A DNA stretch of 64,000 nt from Acidobacteriota bacterium (GTDB lineage Bacteria > Acidobacteriota > Vicinamibacteria > Marinacidobacterales > Marinacidobacteraceae), in NCBI GenBank assembly GCA_022826195.1, contig JAJDVI010000073.1, positions 48,747-112,746 of the forward strand. Direction: 5' to 3'. The notes beneath the pieces are model-generated. The model was not told the DNA's origin, searched no databases, and was given only the letters and a program-made list of their open reading frames with translations. Within the stretch, counting starts at the first letter, position 1, and each line of letters opens with the position of its first letter. Made by a program: the position numbers and the translations under genes. This document shows positions 17,785-26,610 of this stretch, in pieces.

Positions 17785-17833
17785 CGGTTTCGCCCGCCGA
17801 GCGGGCGATGCCGGCCGGAGGCCGGCGCTCCGA
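17785..17833. repeat. Two-hairpin intergenic repeat, copy 1
   Basis: Stem 1 is TCGCCCG / CGGGCGA (17790-17796 and 17802-17808) and stem 2 is GCCGGCC / GGCCGGC (17810-17816 and 17820-17826), followed by GCTCCGA. It lies between the convergent DUF2177 and TonB receptor genes. Related copies occur at 22091, 46952 and 62660. Confidence 0.8.
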
Positions 17834-17876
17834 CCGGGCGAGCGCGGAGCGCCCGCCCGGAAGGGAAGTTGCTTGG

Positions 17877-20804
17877 CTAGAAGGAGTAGCGGATCGCCAG
17901 CTCCATCTGGCGGGAGGGGGCGTTGATGTTCGACGCCAGCGAACCTTCGTTGTCGCCGAAACCGCTCGAGCGCAGGTTTCCGCTCGCGTTCCCGAAGTTC
18001 GCCCGGTCGAAGGCGTTCAGCACCTGGAAGACCACTTCCAGACCGTGGGTTCCGCTCACGTAGAAGGTCTTCGAGGCGCGGAAGTCGAAGTTCAGGAAGT
18101 TCGAACAGGAGAAGTCGGCCACCGAAGCCCGGCCAATCTCCTGCCGGTAGGCGTTCGCGAGACCCAGATCCAGGTTGCGGCAGGCAAAGGCGTTCGACGC
18201 GTTGAAGCCCGGCGGCAAGTCACCCGAGTAGAGGTCGCCGTTGAGGTTGGTTCCCGAATCCACGCGCACCGCGAGCGGCGAACGGTAGTCCATGATCGTC
18301 GAGAGCCGGATATCGAACGGCAGCACCACGATGGCGCTGCTCACCAGTCGATGGCGCCGGTCGGTGCCGCCCGGAGTCGTGACCTGTGTGTATCCGGGGA
18401 AGCGGCTGTCCCAAGCGGAAGGCTCGGTATTACGCGTCCAGAACTCGGTCGTTTCCGTCTTGGCCAGGGTGTAGCTGACCAGGAACTGCCAGCCGTCGGC
18501 ATAGCGCTTTTCGAACTTGGCGAAGAACGCCTGGTAGTCGTGGTCGAGCAGCGAGAAGGACGTGTTCACGCGGTTGAACTGGGGCCAGGGGCGCACGCCG
18601 TTCACCGGGTAGTTGATGTTCACGTTGCGCATCGCGTCGGCGCGGGTCGCCACCCGGGTCAGGTCGAGCGAGAGCGCCATGTCGTCCCGGAGCTGGTGCG
18701 CCAGCCCCAGGTTGAAGTGGTGCGCGTAGGGCTGCTCGTAGTCGTTGTCCAGAAGGGTGATGTTCGGCGGCGCCGTGGACAGGAATTCCTCGCGCGTCTG
18801 ACCCGGGTATGGATCCGGGTAGCCGGGGTCGATGATGACGATCGACTGCGCCTGGTGCCACCAGCGCTCCCCGAAGTTGGTGAGCGTCCGGATGTTCTCG
18901 AAGAACTTGCCGTAGCCGCCCTTCACCGTGGTACGGCCGGTGCCGTCGCCCGAGAGGTCATAGACGAACCCGATCCGCGGTCCCCAGTTGTTGTTGTCGC
19001 CGCGGGCATCGGCGCCCTCGTGCCATGGGATCGGCAGCGGAAACTGGATGTCCCGGATGTCCTCGTTGAACGTGCCGACCTGGAGGTCGTAGCGGAGGCC
19101 AAGGTTGAGGGTGAGGCGGTCGCTGGTCCAGTCGTCCTGGGCGTACACCGAGAAGTGGTGCACCGGGACATCGTCGAAACGCGGCTGCGACTGGGTGTAG
19201 GAGATCGGGTAGGTGTCCGGGTTGTCCGGATCGAACGGGTCGTTGGTGTCGAAGGTAAACCTGCCGTTGAACCCCCCGGTGCTGTCGGCCTTGAACTCGA
19301 TGTAGTTGTAGTCCACCCCGAACTTGACCTGGTTGTCGCCGCCGAGCCCCTGGGTGAACCAGGTGAAGTCGTCCTTGAACTGCCAACGGGTCTCGGGGCC
19401 CATCTGGTCGTTGCAGGATCCGGTGCGCAGGTCGGGGCGATAGATCTGTTGATCACAGAGAGCCAGCCGCTCCGGGCTGAAGTCGCCGGCGTCGAAGGAC
19501 CCGTTGCTCCAGGCCGGGCTGACCTCATACTTCGAGAACGCCCGCTGGAAGCGGAACTCGTTCAGCGAGTTGGCGCCGGTCACCGAAGTGACCCCGAACA
19601 CCTCGGCATTCCGTGGCACCGCGAAGTCGAACCCCTCCGTGGTGATTCCCCGGGCATTCAGGTTGGGGCGGTACTCGTTCTCCCATGCCACCCGAAGCCA
19701 GACCTGGTGGTCGTCGCTCAGTTGGTGGTTCAGCCGGGCGAGCCACATGTAGCGCCACTCGTCCTTCGGGAAGGTGCCGTCGAACTCGGGGAAGACGCCG
19801 CGGGTGTCGATGTCGTAGAAGAGCTCCTCGTTCGTCCGCTCGTAGGCGAAGAAGAAGTGGGTGCGGTCCTCCACGATGGGGCCGCCGAAGGAGCCGCCGA
19901 ACTGGTGCCGGCGGTACTCCGGCTTTTCGAAGCTCGGGTCGTTCGCCTGGAACTCCTTCTGCTGGTGGGTGAGTTCGGTGAGCGCCTTGTCACGGAAGAA
20001 CCAGAAGGCGCTGCCCGCGAAGTTGTTCGTTCCCGTCTTCGTCGCCACCGTCATGAGGCCGCCGGTCGCGAGCCCGTACTCCGCCTTGAAGTTGCTCGTC
20101 GTGACCTGGAACTCGCCGATGGCGTCCATCGGGAAGTTCTGCCGCGCCTCGCCCATCTCGGCCCAGGTGTTGTTCACCCCGTCCACGATGAAGGCGTTCG
20201 CGTAGTAGCGGCCGCCGGCGCCCATGTTCACGTTGCCGCGGTAGTAGAAGCCGCGGATCGCGTCCTGGCTGGTGCCGGGGGTCAGCAGCGCAAGATCTAC
20301 CCAGCGGCGCGACGCCACCGGCAGGTCCTGGATCTGGAGATCCGAGACCGAGGTGGAGATGTCGGAGCGCCGGGTGTCCAGCAGCGGCGCCGTTCCGGTG
20401 ACCGTGACCGTTTCCTCGACCTGCGCGAGCGCCAGTTCCTGGTTCAGGATGATCGTCTGCTGGATGGTCAGCAGCACGCCCGTCGTCTCGACCGTCTGGA
20501 AACCGGAGAGCTCCGCCCGGATCGTGTAGGTCCCGGGCAGCAGCGCCGGTAGTCGGTAGTCGCCGCTCGCATCGGAGGTGGAACTCCGGGAGACCCCGGT
20601 GTCCTCGTTCACCGCCGTGACGGTGGCGCCCGGAAGGACGGCGCCGGTCGAGTCGATCACCTGGCCCTCGATCTGCCCGTACTGGGCGAGGGCCGGTGTC
20701 GCGAGGAGGAGGGCGGCGGCCAGGACGGCCGCCCCCGAACAGATACGGGTTCTCCGGCGCCTCCGATTGCGGGCTGGGTTCCTGTATCTCGTCGTGCTGG
20801 CCAT
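17877..20804 (-). CDS. TonB-dependent receptor, Oar-like, with carboxypeptidase-regulatory domain
   Basis: The 975-residue outer-membrane protein starts at ATG 20804 behind AGGAGGA. A basic N-terminus and signal peptide (AAVLAAALLLATPALAQ) are followed by a carboxypeptidase regulatory-like domain (QVIDSTGAVLPGATVTAV), a plug domain (IDAIGEFQV-type motif in MDAIGEFQVTTSNFKAEYG, then TKTGTNNFAGSAF) and a long beta-barrel ending in the aromatic YSF. The substrate is unknown; such receptors take up peptides, glycans or siderophores using TonB energy. No TonB/ExbBD genes are nearby. It follows DUF2911 after 101 bases and may share its transcript. Confidence 0.92.
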   Translation of the reverse strand: MASTTRYRNPARNRRRRRTRICSGAAVLAAALLLATPALAQYGQIEGQVIDSTGAVLPGATVTAVNEDTGVSRSSTSDASGDYRLPALLPGTYTIRAELSGFQTVETTGVLLTIQQTIILNQELALAQVEETVTVTGTAPLLDTRRSDISTSVSDLQIQDLPVASRRWVDLALLTPGTSQDAIRGFYYRGNVNMGAGGRYYANAFIVDGVNNTWAEMGEARQNFPMDAIGEFQVTTSNFKAEYGLATGGLMTVATKTGTNNFAGSAFWFFRDKALTELTHQQKEFQANDPSFEKPEYRRHQFGGSFGGPIVEDRTHFFFAYERTNEELFYDIDTRGVFPEFDGTFPKDEWRYMWLARLNHQLSDDHQVWLRVAWENEYRPNLNARGITTEGFDFAVPRNAEVFGVTSVTGANSLNEFRFQRAFSKYEVSPAWSNGSFDAGDFSPERLALCDQQIYRPDLRTGSCNDQMGPETRWQFKDDFTWFTQGLGGDNQVKFGVDYNYIEFKADSTGGFNGRFTFDTNDPFDPDNPDTYPISYTQSQPRFDDVPVHHFSVYAQDDWTSDRLTLNLGLRYDLQVGTFNEDIRDIQFPLPIPWHEGADARGDNNNWGPRIGFVYDLSGDGTGRTTVKGGYGKFFENIRTLTNFGERWWHQAQSIVIIDPGYPDPYPGQTREEFLSTAPPNITLLDNDYEQPYAHHFNLGLAHQLRDDMALSLDLTRVATRADAMRNVNINYPVNGVRPWPQFNRVNTSFSLLDHDYQAFFAKFEKRYADGWQFLVSYTLAKTETTEFWTRNTEPSAWDSRFPGYTQVTTPGGTDRRHRLVSSAIVVLPFDIRLSTIMDYRSPLAVRVDSGTNLNGDLYSGDLPPGFNASNAFACRNLDLGLANAYRQEIGRASVADFSCSNFLNFDFRASKTFYVSGTHGLEVVFQVLNAFDRANFGNASGNLRSSGFGDNEGSLASNINAPSRQMELAIRYSF

Positions 20805-20905
20805 GTTTGGCGCTCCTCCTAAGTGGAATGAAACGACGTGGTGATGCCGGGCCAGATGACCGCGGCGGTTCGGAAAGTGTCGGATCCGGCGATCGTCCTC
20901 CGCTC

Positions 20906-21412
20906 CTATTCGGCCTTGAACATGGCCATCAGGACGGTCTCGCCCCACTCGAAGTGGAGCATGCCGTCGTTCCCCTGTCCGTGGAGAACGACCGTGAACT
21001 GTTCGCGCGCCTCGCCCGGGTGGACCATGAGCGAGATCTCGGCGACATCCTTCGAGGCGTCGTGCTCGGTGCCCCACTGCCCGGTCTGCGAGTTCACCAG
21101 CAGCGTCCAGCCGTCGCCCATCTTCTTCGCGAAGAGGCTGTAGGAACCGGCCGCGATCTTCGTGCCGGCGAAGTCGAGGTCGCCGCTCGTGGTCAGGGTG
21201 GTGGAGGCGTCGGCGCCGAGCCGCCACACCATGCCGTCGGTGGCCTGGCCCAGCATGTCGCGGCCATTGAGGCTCGGGCGGCCGTACTCGATGGAAACCG
21301 CCGCACCACCCACGGTGGCCTCGGCGGTTCCCCGCGGGCTCTGGGCGAAGGCAGTCGGAACGGTGATGAGGATGGCGGCGGCAACGACGCCGCCGAGAAC
21401 ACGGGTCTTCAT
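20906..21412 (-). CDS. Secreted DUF2911 protein
   Basis: The 168-residue protein has a signal peptide (VLGGVVAAAILITVPTAFAQ) and the DUF2911 core: SIEYGRPSLNGRDMLG, VWRLGADASTTLTT, AAGSYSLFAKK and WTLLVNSQTGQWG. The family is widespread in Acidobacteriota and Bacteroidota with no assigned biochemical role. ATG 21412 has AGGAG seven bases upstream and is preferred over a start 42 bases further up. It lies 38 bases downstream of the thioesterase gene in the same direction. Confidence 0.88.
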   Translation of the reverse strand: MKTRVLGGVVAAAILITVPTAFAQSPRGTAEATVGGAAVSIEYGRPSLNGRDMLGQATDGMVWRLGADASTTLTTSGDLDFAGTKIAAGSYSLFAKKMGDGWTLLVNSQTGQWGTEHDASKDVAEISLMVHPGEAREQFTVVLHGQGNDGMLHFEWGETVLMAMFKAE

Positions 21413-21450
21413 GAGGGACTCCTTAGTTTCTGGTGGTTGAGTGGTTGATT

Positions 21451-22068
21451 TCAAACGCCTACCGGGATGCGGCGGGCAATGGATTTCGAGGGGGACCGGC
21501 GCCGGATGCCGATGACGCGGCCCTTCTCGGGGGGTTCCGGCAGGCCCTCCAGGCGCCGGGCGATCTCCTCGAGGAGTTCGTAGTACTCGGCCGGCATCGG
21601 CGCGGAGCGGCGGGTCCGCATGTCCACGTAGCAGCCGATGTGCTCGCAGGTCGCGGAAAGCACCGGCTCACCGCCCCCCGACTCCGACTCACCGTAGAGC
21701 CGGAGGAACGCGTGGATCAGCTTCTCGCTGAAGTCGAGGAGCTGGTAGGTGACGAAGAACGAGCGCCCCGGATGCAGCTCCGCCTGGTAGGTGACGTGGT
21801 CTTCCAGCGCGAAGGTGGACCCGTGATCGTTGTCGTTGTCCCAGAGTCCAATGCGAGTGAGCATGTGTTGCGTCGCCTGGTCGAAGGCGCGCCGGTAGTA
21901 GACGACGTTCATGTGGCCGTTTCGATCGGTCCACTCGGGCGCGACGACCCCTTCGTAGATGCGGAATCCCCGTTCGGGATCGAGGACGAGGTCTGGAGGC
22001 AGGCGGAAGGGCACGGCGACCCGGTAGATTACGTGAACGGCGAGCCGGCGGCCTTGGTGGGGCCCCAT
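21451..22068 (-). CDS. Hotdog-fold acyl-CoA thioesterase-like protein
   Basis: The product has about 205 residues. The central segment PEWTDRNGHMNVVYY followed by FDQAT is the 4-hydroxybenzoyl-CoA thioesterase pattern, with the Asp and the HMN tripeptide at the active site. The nearest relatives by pattern are the thioesterases found alone or fused to L-carnitine dehydrogenase. The C-terminus is a charged tail. ATG 22068 is chosen, although its ribosome site is weak and the frame stays open upstream through the repeat. It heads a possible thioesterase-DUF2911-TonB receptor transcript. Confidence 0.75.
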   Translation of the reverse strand: MGPHQGRRLAVHVIYRVAVPFRLPPDLVLDPERGFRIYEGVVAPEWTDRNGHMNVVYYRRAFDQATQHMLTRIGLWDNDNDHGSTFALEDHVTYQAELHPGRSFFVTYQLLDFSEKLIHAFLRLYGESESGGGEPVLSATCEHIGCYVDMRTRRSAPMPAEYYELLEEIARRLEGLPEPPEKGRVIGIRRRSPSKSIARRIPVGV

Positions 22069-22090
22069 AATGAGACCTGAGGTTTCGCGT

Positions 22091-22138
22091 TTTCGCCCGC
22101 CGGGGGCGGGCGATGCCGGCCGGAGGCCGGCGCTCCGA
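22091..22138. repeat. Two-hairpin intergenic repeat, copy 2
   Basis: Stem 1 is TCGCCCGCC / GGCGGGCGA and stem 2 is GCCGGCC / GGCCGGC, followed by GCTCCGA. It sits between the divergent thioesterase and prolyl oligopeptidase genes, just ahead of the latter's ribosome site. Confidence 0.8.
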
Positions 22139-22150
22139 GGAGGGCTCGTC

Positions 22151-24304
22151 ATGCCGTTTGTCGCTCGCCGTTCCACCCGCGCGCTGTCGATCGCAGCACT
22201 GTTGGCCCCGGGATGCACTCCCGACTGGCCGCCACCGCCGGAGACCCGCGTGGAGGTGGTCACCGACACCATCCACGGGGTCGAGATCCCCGATCCGTAC
22301 CGCTGGCTCGAGGACCAGGACAGTCCCGAGACCCGGGCCTGGATCGACGCCCAGAACGAGTACGCCCGGCAGATCGTGTCGGACACCGCGCTCGAAGCCC
22401 GGCTCGCCGCCCGGCTGAGCGAACTCACGGAGGTCGCGCAGGTCTCGGCGCCGCGGGAAGCCGGCGACTCCGAGCTCTTCACGCTGCGGCGCCCCGGCGA
22501 ACTCCAGGCGCGCATCTACCGGCGCCCGAAGCCGGAGGGGGAACCCACTGGAGAACGGCCCGACCCGGGCGGGGAGTACGAACTCCTCCTCGACGCCCAG
22601 GCGCTCGGGTTCGACGACTGGGCGAGCATCGACATCGTGGACATCTCTCCCGACGGCAAGCTCCTCCTCTACCGGATCCGGGACGGCGGGCTCGACGAGA
22701 TCATGGTGCGCCTCTTCGATCTCGAAACGCTGGAGGACCGCCCTGAGCGGCTGCCGGAAGCGCTCTACGGAACGATCGCCTTCGACGGCACGGGTGGCGG
22801 CTTCTACTACATCCACCGTTCGCGGGAGGACGGCCCGAGGATCCGCCACCACCGGATCGGCACCGGGATGAGCGAGGACCAGGAGATCTTCGGCGAGGGC
22901 TACGGGCCGGAGACCTTCCTGCGGCTCGAGGAGATCGAGGACGGCCGCCTGCTGCTGCTCGGCGTCCAGCACGGCTGGATGCGGAACGACATCTTCGTGA
23001 TGGACCGGCAGAGCGGCGAGGTCCACCCGATCATCGAGGGCGAACGCGCCCACGTCAATGCCCGCTACGAGGAGGGCCGGCTCCTCCTCACCACCGACCT
23101 CGACGCGTCCAACTACCGGGTGATCGCGATCCCCACGGCGGGCGTCGACCCGTCCCGCTGGTCGGACCGCTCCCGGTGGACCGACTGGATCCCCGAGCAG
23201 GAGCACCTGCTCCGCGGCTACACCACGATCGGGGACCGGACCTACGTGGAGCTGCTCGCGAACGTCGCCTCCCGCATCCTCGTCTTCGAGGCGGGGGACG
23301 GAGCGGCTCTCGAGCCGGTGGACGAGATCCCCCTGCCCGACTACCACACGGCCAGCCTCAGCAAGCTGGGCGAGGACGGGGCAATGCTCACCCTGTCTTC
23401 GTTCACCGTTCCCCAGACCCGCTACCGGCTCGATCTGGAAACCTGGGAGCGGGAACTCATCGAGCCGCCCCGCCCCGAGTACGACGGCAGCGACGTCCTG
23501 GTGGAGCAGGTCTGGTACACCTCGAAGGACGGGACCGACGCGCCGATGTACATCATGCGGCCGCGCGGTGCGGAGCTGGACGGCAACCTCCCCACCCTGC
23601 TCCACGGCTACGGCGGCTTCAACGTGAGCGTCACCCCGTCCTTCCGGGCGCAGGCGGCGGTCTGGGTGGAAGCCGGGGGCGTCTTCGCGGTGGCGACCCT
23701 GCGGGGCGGCAGCGAGTTCGGCGAGGACTGGCACCGGGACGGCATGCTGGAGAACAAGCAGAACGTCTTCGACGATTTCATCGCCTCGGCGGAGTGGCTC
23801 ATCGGGAACGGCTACACGAACCCGGACCGGTTGGCCATCATGGGGGGGAGCAACGGCGGCCTGCTGGTCGCCAGTTCCTTCACGCAGCGGCCCGAGCTCT
23901 ACCGCGCGGTCTACTGCGGATTCCCCGACCTCGACATGGTCCGGTTCTACACCTTCACGGAGACGAACAACATGCCGGCGCTCCTCGAGTACGGGAACGC
24001 CGGGATCCCCGAGCAGTTCGAGTTCCTCCGCCAGTACTCGCCCTACCAGGCGGTCGAGGACGGGACCGACTACCCGGCGGTGATGTTTACCCAGGGCGAC
24101 CTCGACACCCGGGTGCCGCCGCTGCAGGGCCGGAAGATGGCGGCGCGGGTGCAGGCCGCCTCGTCGTCAGGCCTGCCGGTGATCCTCCGCTACCGCCCGC
24201 GCGCCGGGCACGCCGGGGGCCGCAGCCGCGTCCCGGACCGGGCCATGGACACCGCCTTCCTGATGATGCAGCTCGGCATGAGCTACGGGGAGGAGGCGCG
24301 CTGA
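22151..24304 (+). CDS. Prolyl oligopeptidase family (S9A) peptidase, probable lipoprotein
   Basis: The product has 717 residues. ATG 22151 has AGGAGG seven bases upstream. A short lipoprotein-like signal (IAALLAPGC) comes before the PREP propeller start (IPDPYRWLEDQDSPETRAW). The C-terminal alpha/beta-hydrolase has the nucleophile in GGSNGG, the acid in QGDLDTRV and the histidine in RAGHAGG. These enzymes cut short proline-containing peptides. The protein is likely periplasmic or outer-membrane anchored. It is convergent with the amidase gene. Confidence 0.9.
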   Translation: MPFVARRSTRALSIAALLAPGCTPDWPPPPETRVEVVTDTIHGVEIPDPYRWLEDQDSPETRAWIDAQNEYARQIVSDTALEARLAARLSELTEVAQVSAPREAGDSELFTLRRPGELQARIYRRPKPEGEPTGERPDPGGEYELLLDAQALGFDDWASIDIVDISPDGKLLLYRIRDGGLDEIMVRLFDLETLEDRPERLPEALYGTIAFDGTGGGFYYIHRSREDGPRIRHHRIGTGMSEDQEIFGEGYGPETFLRLEEIEDGRLLLLGVQHGWMRNDIFVMDRQSGEVHPIIEGERAHVNARYEEGRLLLTTDLDASNYRVIAIPTAGVDPSRWSDRSRWTDWIPEQEHLLRGYTTIGDRTYVELLANVASRILVFEAGDGAALEPVDEIPLPDYHTASLSKLGEDGAMLTLSSFTVPQTRYRLDLETWERELIEPPRPEYDGSDVLVEQVWYTSKDGTDAPMYIMRPRGAELDGNLPTLLHGYGGFNVSVTPSFRAQAAVWVEAGGVFAVATLRGGSEFGEDWHRDGMLENKQNVFDDFIASAEWLIGNGYTNPDRLAIMGGSNGGLLVASSFTQRPELYRAVYCGFPDLDMVRFYTFTETNNMPALLEYGNAGIPEQFEFLRQYSPYQAVEDGTDYPAVMFTQGDLDTRVPPLQGRKMAARVQAASSSGLPVILRYRPRAGHAGGRSRVPDRAMDTAFLMMQLGMSYGEEAR

Positions 24305-24360
24305 GCGGATGGTGCACGAGGACGGGTCTGCACAGAGGGCCGCGACAGCCTGGGGTGCAG

Positions 24361-24403
24361 ACCATTCAGATGGTGAATGATTCTCATTCACATAGTGAAT
24401 GGT
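24361..24403. promoter_or_regulatory. 43-bp nested palindrome in a convergent gap
   Basis: Outer arms ACCATTCA (24361-24368) and TGAATGGT (24396-24403) surround an inner palindrome TGAATGA-TTC-TCATTCA (24374-24390), both centred on base 24382. The sequence can also be read as two CATTCA-N5-TGAATG sites. It is AT-rich in a GC-rich region. The inner core resembles TetR-family operators, but the site lies between gene 3' ends, so a bidirectional terminator or structured RNA is also possible. Confidence 0.45.
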
Positions 24404-24512
24404 CTTCGTTCAAGTGGCGGAGGGCCCGGTAGCGCCAACGGCTTGGACCTAAAGCGGTGGTCGGCGTCGCTCACCCACTGGCGAGCGAAACCAACGCGAT
24501 TCAGGTCGCGGG

Positions 24513-26138
24513 TCAGCCCAGCGTCGGCGCGAAGGTGGGCGCCCGGCGCTGCTGGGTCGCCTGCTCGTAGGCGTAGGCGATCCGGATGAGCACCGGTTCG
24601 CTCCACGCCCGCCCGAAGAAGGAGACGCCCGCCGGCAGCCCGGAGACGAACCCCATGGGCACGCTGATGTCCGGGTACCCCGCGATGGCGGCCGGTCCGG
24701 CACTGCTGCCGCCGTCCAGCCGGTCGCCCTTGATGTGGTCGGTGACCCAGGGCAGGTCGCGGGTGGGGGCGACGATGGCGTCGAGCTGGTGCTCGTCCAT
24801 GAGGGCGTCGATGCCGTCCTCCCGGTTGGCCCGCTGGATCGTCCGCTTCGCGTTCAGGTAGGCCTCGTCGGTCAGCGGGCCCCGGGCCTCGGACGCGATC
24901 ATGCGCTCCTGGCCGAAGTGGGGCATCTCGAGCTCGGCGTTTTGCTCGTTGAACTCGATGATGTCGGCGAGAGTCTTCACCCGGATGTCGGGACCCAGCG
25001 TCGCCAGGTAGGCGTTCAGGTCCGCCTTGAACTCGTACTCGAGGAGCAGCAGGGGAAGTTCGTCGTTCCAGGCCGCCTGGGGCAGGTTCGCCGGGTCCAC
25101 GATCACGGCGCCCGCGTCCGCCATCGCCTGGATCGCGTCGTCGAACAGCGCCGTGACCCGCGGATCGAAGCCGGTGAAGCTGCGCGCCACCCCGATGCGC
25201 GCGCCCTGGAGTCCGGCCGGATCGCAGAACTGCGCGTAGTCGGTGTGTAAGTTGCCCTCGCTGCCCGACGTCGCCTCGTCGCGCGGGTCCACCCCGACGG
25301 CGCCGCCCAGCAGGATGGCCGCGTCGCGCACCGTCCGGGTCATGGGCCCGGCGGTGTCCTGGGAGTGGGAGATGGGGATGATGCCGGAGCGGCTCCAGAG
25401 TCCTACGGTGGGCTTGATGCCCACGATGCCGTTGCTGGAGGAGGGGCACATGATGGAGCCGCCCGTCTCGGTACCCACGGTCAGTGCGCAGAGGTTCGCG
25501 GAGGCCGCGGTTCCCGAGCCGGAGCTGGACCCGCACGGGTTGCGGTCGAGGGCGTAGGGGTTCTTGCACTGGCCGCCCCGGGCGCTCCAGCCGCTGGTCG
25601 CCCGCTCCCCGCGGAAGTAGGCCCACTCGCTCATGTTGAGCTTGCCCAGGATGATCGCGCCGGCGGCGCGCAGGCGCTCGGCCACGAAAGAGTCCTGCGG
25701 CGGGATGGAGCCCTCGAGCGCCAGCGATCCCGCCGTGGTGGTCATGCGGTCGTGGGTGTCGAGGTTGTCCTTGAGCGCCACCGGGATCCCGTGGAGCGGC
25801 CCGCGCGGTCCGTTGGCCTGACGCTCGGCATCGAGCTCGTCCGCGATCGCGAGCGCCTCCGGATTGATCTCGATCATCGAGCGCAATTCGGGGCCCTGCC
25901 GGTCCATGGCGTCGAGGCGCTCGAGGTAGGCCTCCGTAATGGAGCGGGCGGTGTGTTCGCCCGACTCCATCATGCGCTGGAGGTCGTCCGCGGTGATCTC
26001 GTCGAATTCGAACGGCGGGATTTCCCCCTGCGCGCCCGTGTCCGGCGGCGCTTCGGCGCCGGGTGGGGCACACGCGGCGCTCGCGGTCAGGCCGGCAGCG
26101 CCGGCGGCGGTTGTCTGCAGGAATGCTCTTCGATCCAT
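24513..26138 (-). CDS. Amidase-signature family hydrolase (exported)
   Basis: The 541-residue protein has a twin-arginine-like, lipoprotein-type N-terminus (MDRRAFLQTTAAGAAG, cysteine at about residue 23) and a complete amidase-signature core: Lys in IPVALKDN, the glycine/serine loop in CGSSSGSGTA, and the nucleophile Ser in GTETGGSI. Such enzymes hydrolyse carboxamides, aryl amides or peptide amides. The C-terminal region (SVPMGFVSGLPAGVSFFG) is also canonical. It is transcribed toward the nested palindrome and preceded by brnA in the same direction. Confidence 0.9.
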   Translation of the reverse strand: MDRRAFLQTTAAGAAGLTASAACAPPGAEAPPDTGAQGEIPPFEFDEITADDLQRMMESGEHTARSITEAYLERLDAMDRQGPELRSMIEINPEALAIADELDAERQANGPRGPLHGIPVALKDNLDTHDRMTTTAGSLALEGSIPPQDSFVAERLRAAGAIILGKLNMSEWAYFRGERATSGWSARGGQCKNPYALDRNPCGSSSGSGTAASANLCALTVGTETGGSIMCPSSSNGIVGIKPTVGLWSRSGIIPISHSQDTAGPMTRTVRDAAILLGGAVGVDPRDEATSGSEGNLHTDYAQFCDPAGLQGARIGVARSFTGFDPRVTALFDDAIQAMADAGAVIVDPANLPQAAWNDELPLLLLEYEFKADLNAYLATLGPDIRVKTLADIIEFNEQNAELEMPHFGQERMIASEARGPLTDEAYLNAKRTIQRANREDGIDALMDEHQLDAIVAPTRDLPWVTDHIKGDRLDGGSSAGPAAIAGYPDISVPMGFVSGLPAGVSFFGRAWSEPVLIRIAYAYEQATQQRRAPTFAPTLG

Positions 26139-26204
26139 GGATGGTCTCCCGTTCAGCGCAGCATACCGACCACAGAGCGATCGCCCGGAAGCGGGGTCGG
26201 GGTT

Positions 26205-26480
26205 CTAGTCGATCCGACGCTGCTCGGTCTCGCGCTGCGCTTGCACATAGGTTTCCAGCACGCGGTTGATGCGAGTCTGATAGCCCCTGCCCGGGCGCTT
26301 GAACCACTGAAGCACGGAGCGTCGCACCCGGAGCGAGATCTGCTCGGTGGGGTCGGGCTCGACAAGTTTGGCCTCTCGCCAGAAGTTCTCGTCGAGCTCA
26401 GGAATGTCGCTGAAGTCGAGAGACTCATCCTTGACTCCGGGAATTTGTTCGGGTTCAAGCGGTTTGTCGAACGTGCTCAT
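26205..26480 (-). CDS. brnA: BrnA-family antitoxin
   Basis: The 91-residue protein ends in the BrnA ribbon-helix-helix-like domain (EQISLRVRRSVLQWFKRPGRGYQTRINRVLETYV, broken by turns), which matches the family pattern of a helix, WFK, G-GYQTRIN and a final helix. BrnA neutralises the RNase BrnT and represses the operon. Here it survives intact while the upstream brnT is only a fragment, so it is now an orphan antitoxin in this window. It could still act as a repressor or protect against BrnT from mobile elements. Confidence 0.85.
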   Translation of the reverse strand: MSTFDKPLEPEQIPGVKDESLDFSDIPELDENFWREAKLVEPDPTEQISLRVRRSVLQWFKRPGRGYQTRINRVLETYVQAQRETEQRRID

Positions 26481-26562
26481 GCCAGGCCTGCCCCTCCTTC
26501 CTGGACACGGGGCGGGCGGGAATCAACCTCGTCCGGTCGCCACGGTCGGTGTTCGTCCCTTT
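26455..26562 (-). pseudogene. brnT toxin gene fragment (C-terminal third)
   Basis: The reverse frame ending at TGA 26455, overlapping the start of brnA, translates to a segment with TDRGDRTRLIPARPVSRKE. This fits the BrnT C-terminal pattern, in which an R-I-R-I/L-I-S-A-R-P strand is followed by SRKER. The overlap with brnA is the normal brnT-brnA junction. The N-terminal two thirds are absent, since only about 35 codons separate this region from the ARPP-1 gene. This was recognised by eye and needs a profile search. Confidence 0.6.
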
Positions 26563-26568
26563 CGAATC

Positions 26569-26610
26569 TCCATGATGTATATACACATCGTATTTATACT
26601 ACATCATGGA
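26569..26610. promoter_or_regulatory. AT-rich inverted repeat upstream of brnT fragment/brnA
   Basis: The 11-base arms TCCATGATGTA (26569-26579) and TACATCATGGA (26600-26610) are perfect complements. The left arm overlaps the palindrome TGTATATACA (26576-26585). The site covers the 3' end of the ARPP-1 frame and precedes brnA by about 90 bases, so it is a candidate brnTA promoter/operator that outlived the toxin. Confidence 0.45.

Noticed and set aside
17808..20552. A 914-residue plus-strand frame opposite the first TonB receptor gene
   Set aside because: It is an antisense shadow created by high GC content; the minus frame has all receptor domains and a ribosome site.
24401..24512. A possible tRNA-like segment after the nested palindrome (GTTCAAG motif)
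   Set aside because: No acceptor stem, anticodon arm or complete T-arm can be folded around it.
26205..26480. A MetJ/Arc-type repressor unrelated to toxin-antitoxin systems
   Set aside because: The WFK...GYQTRIN pattern and the overlapping BrnT-like fragment fit BrnA specifically.
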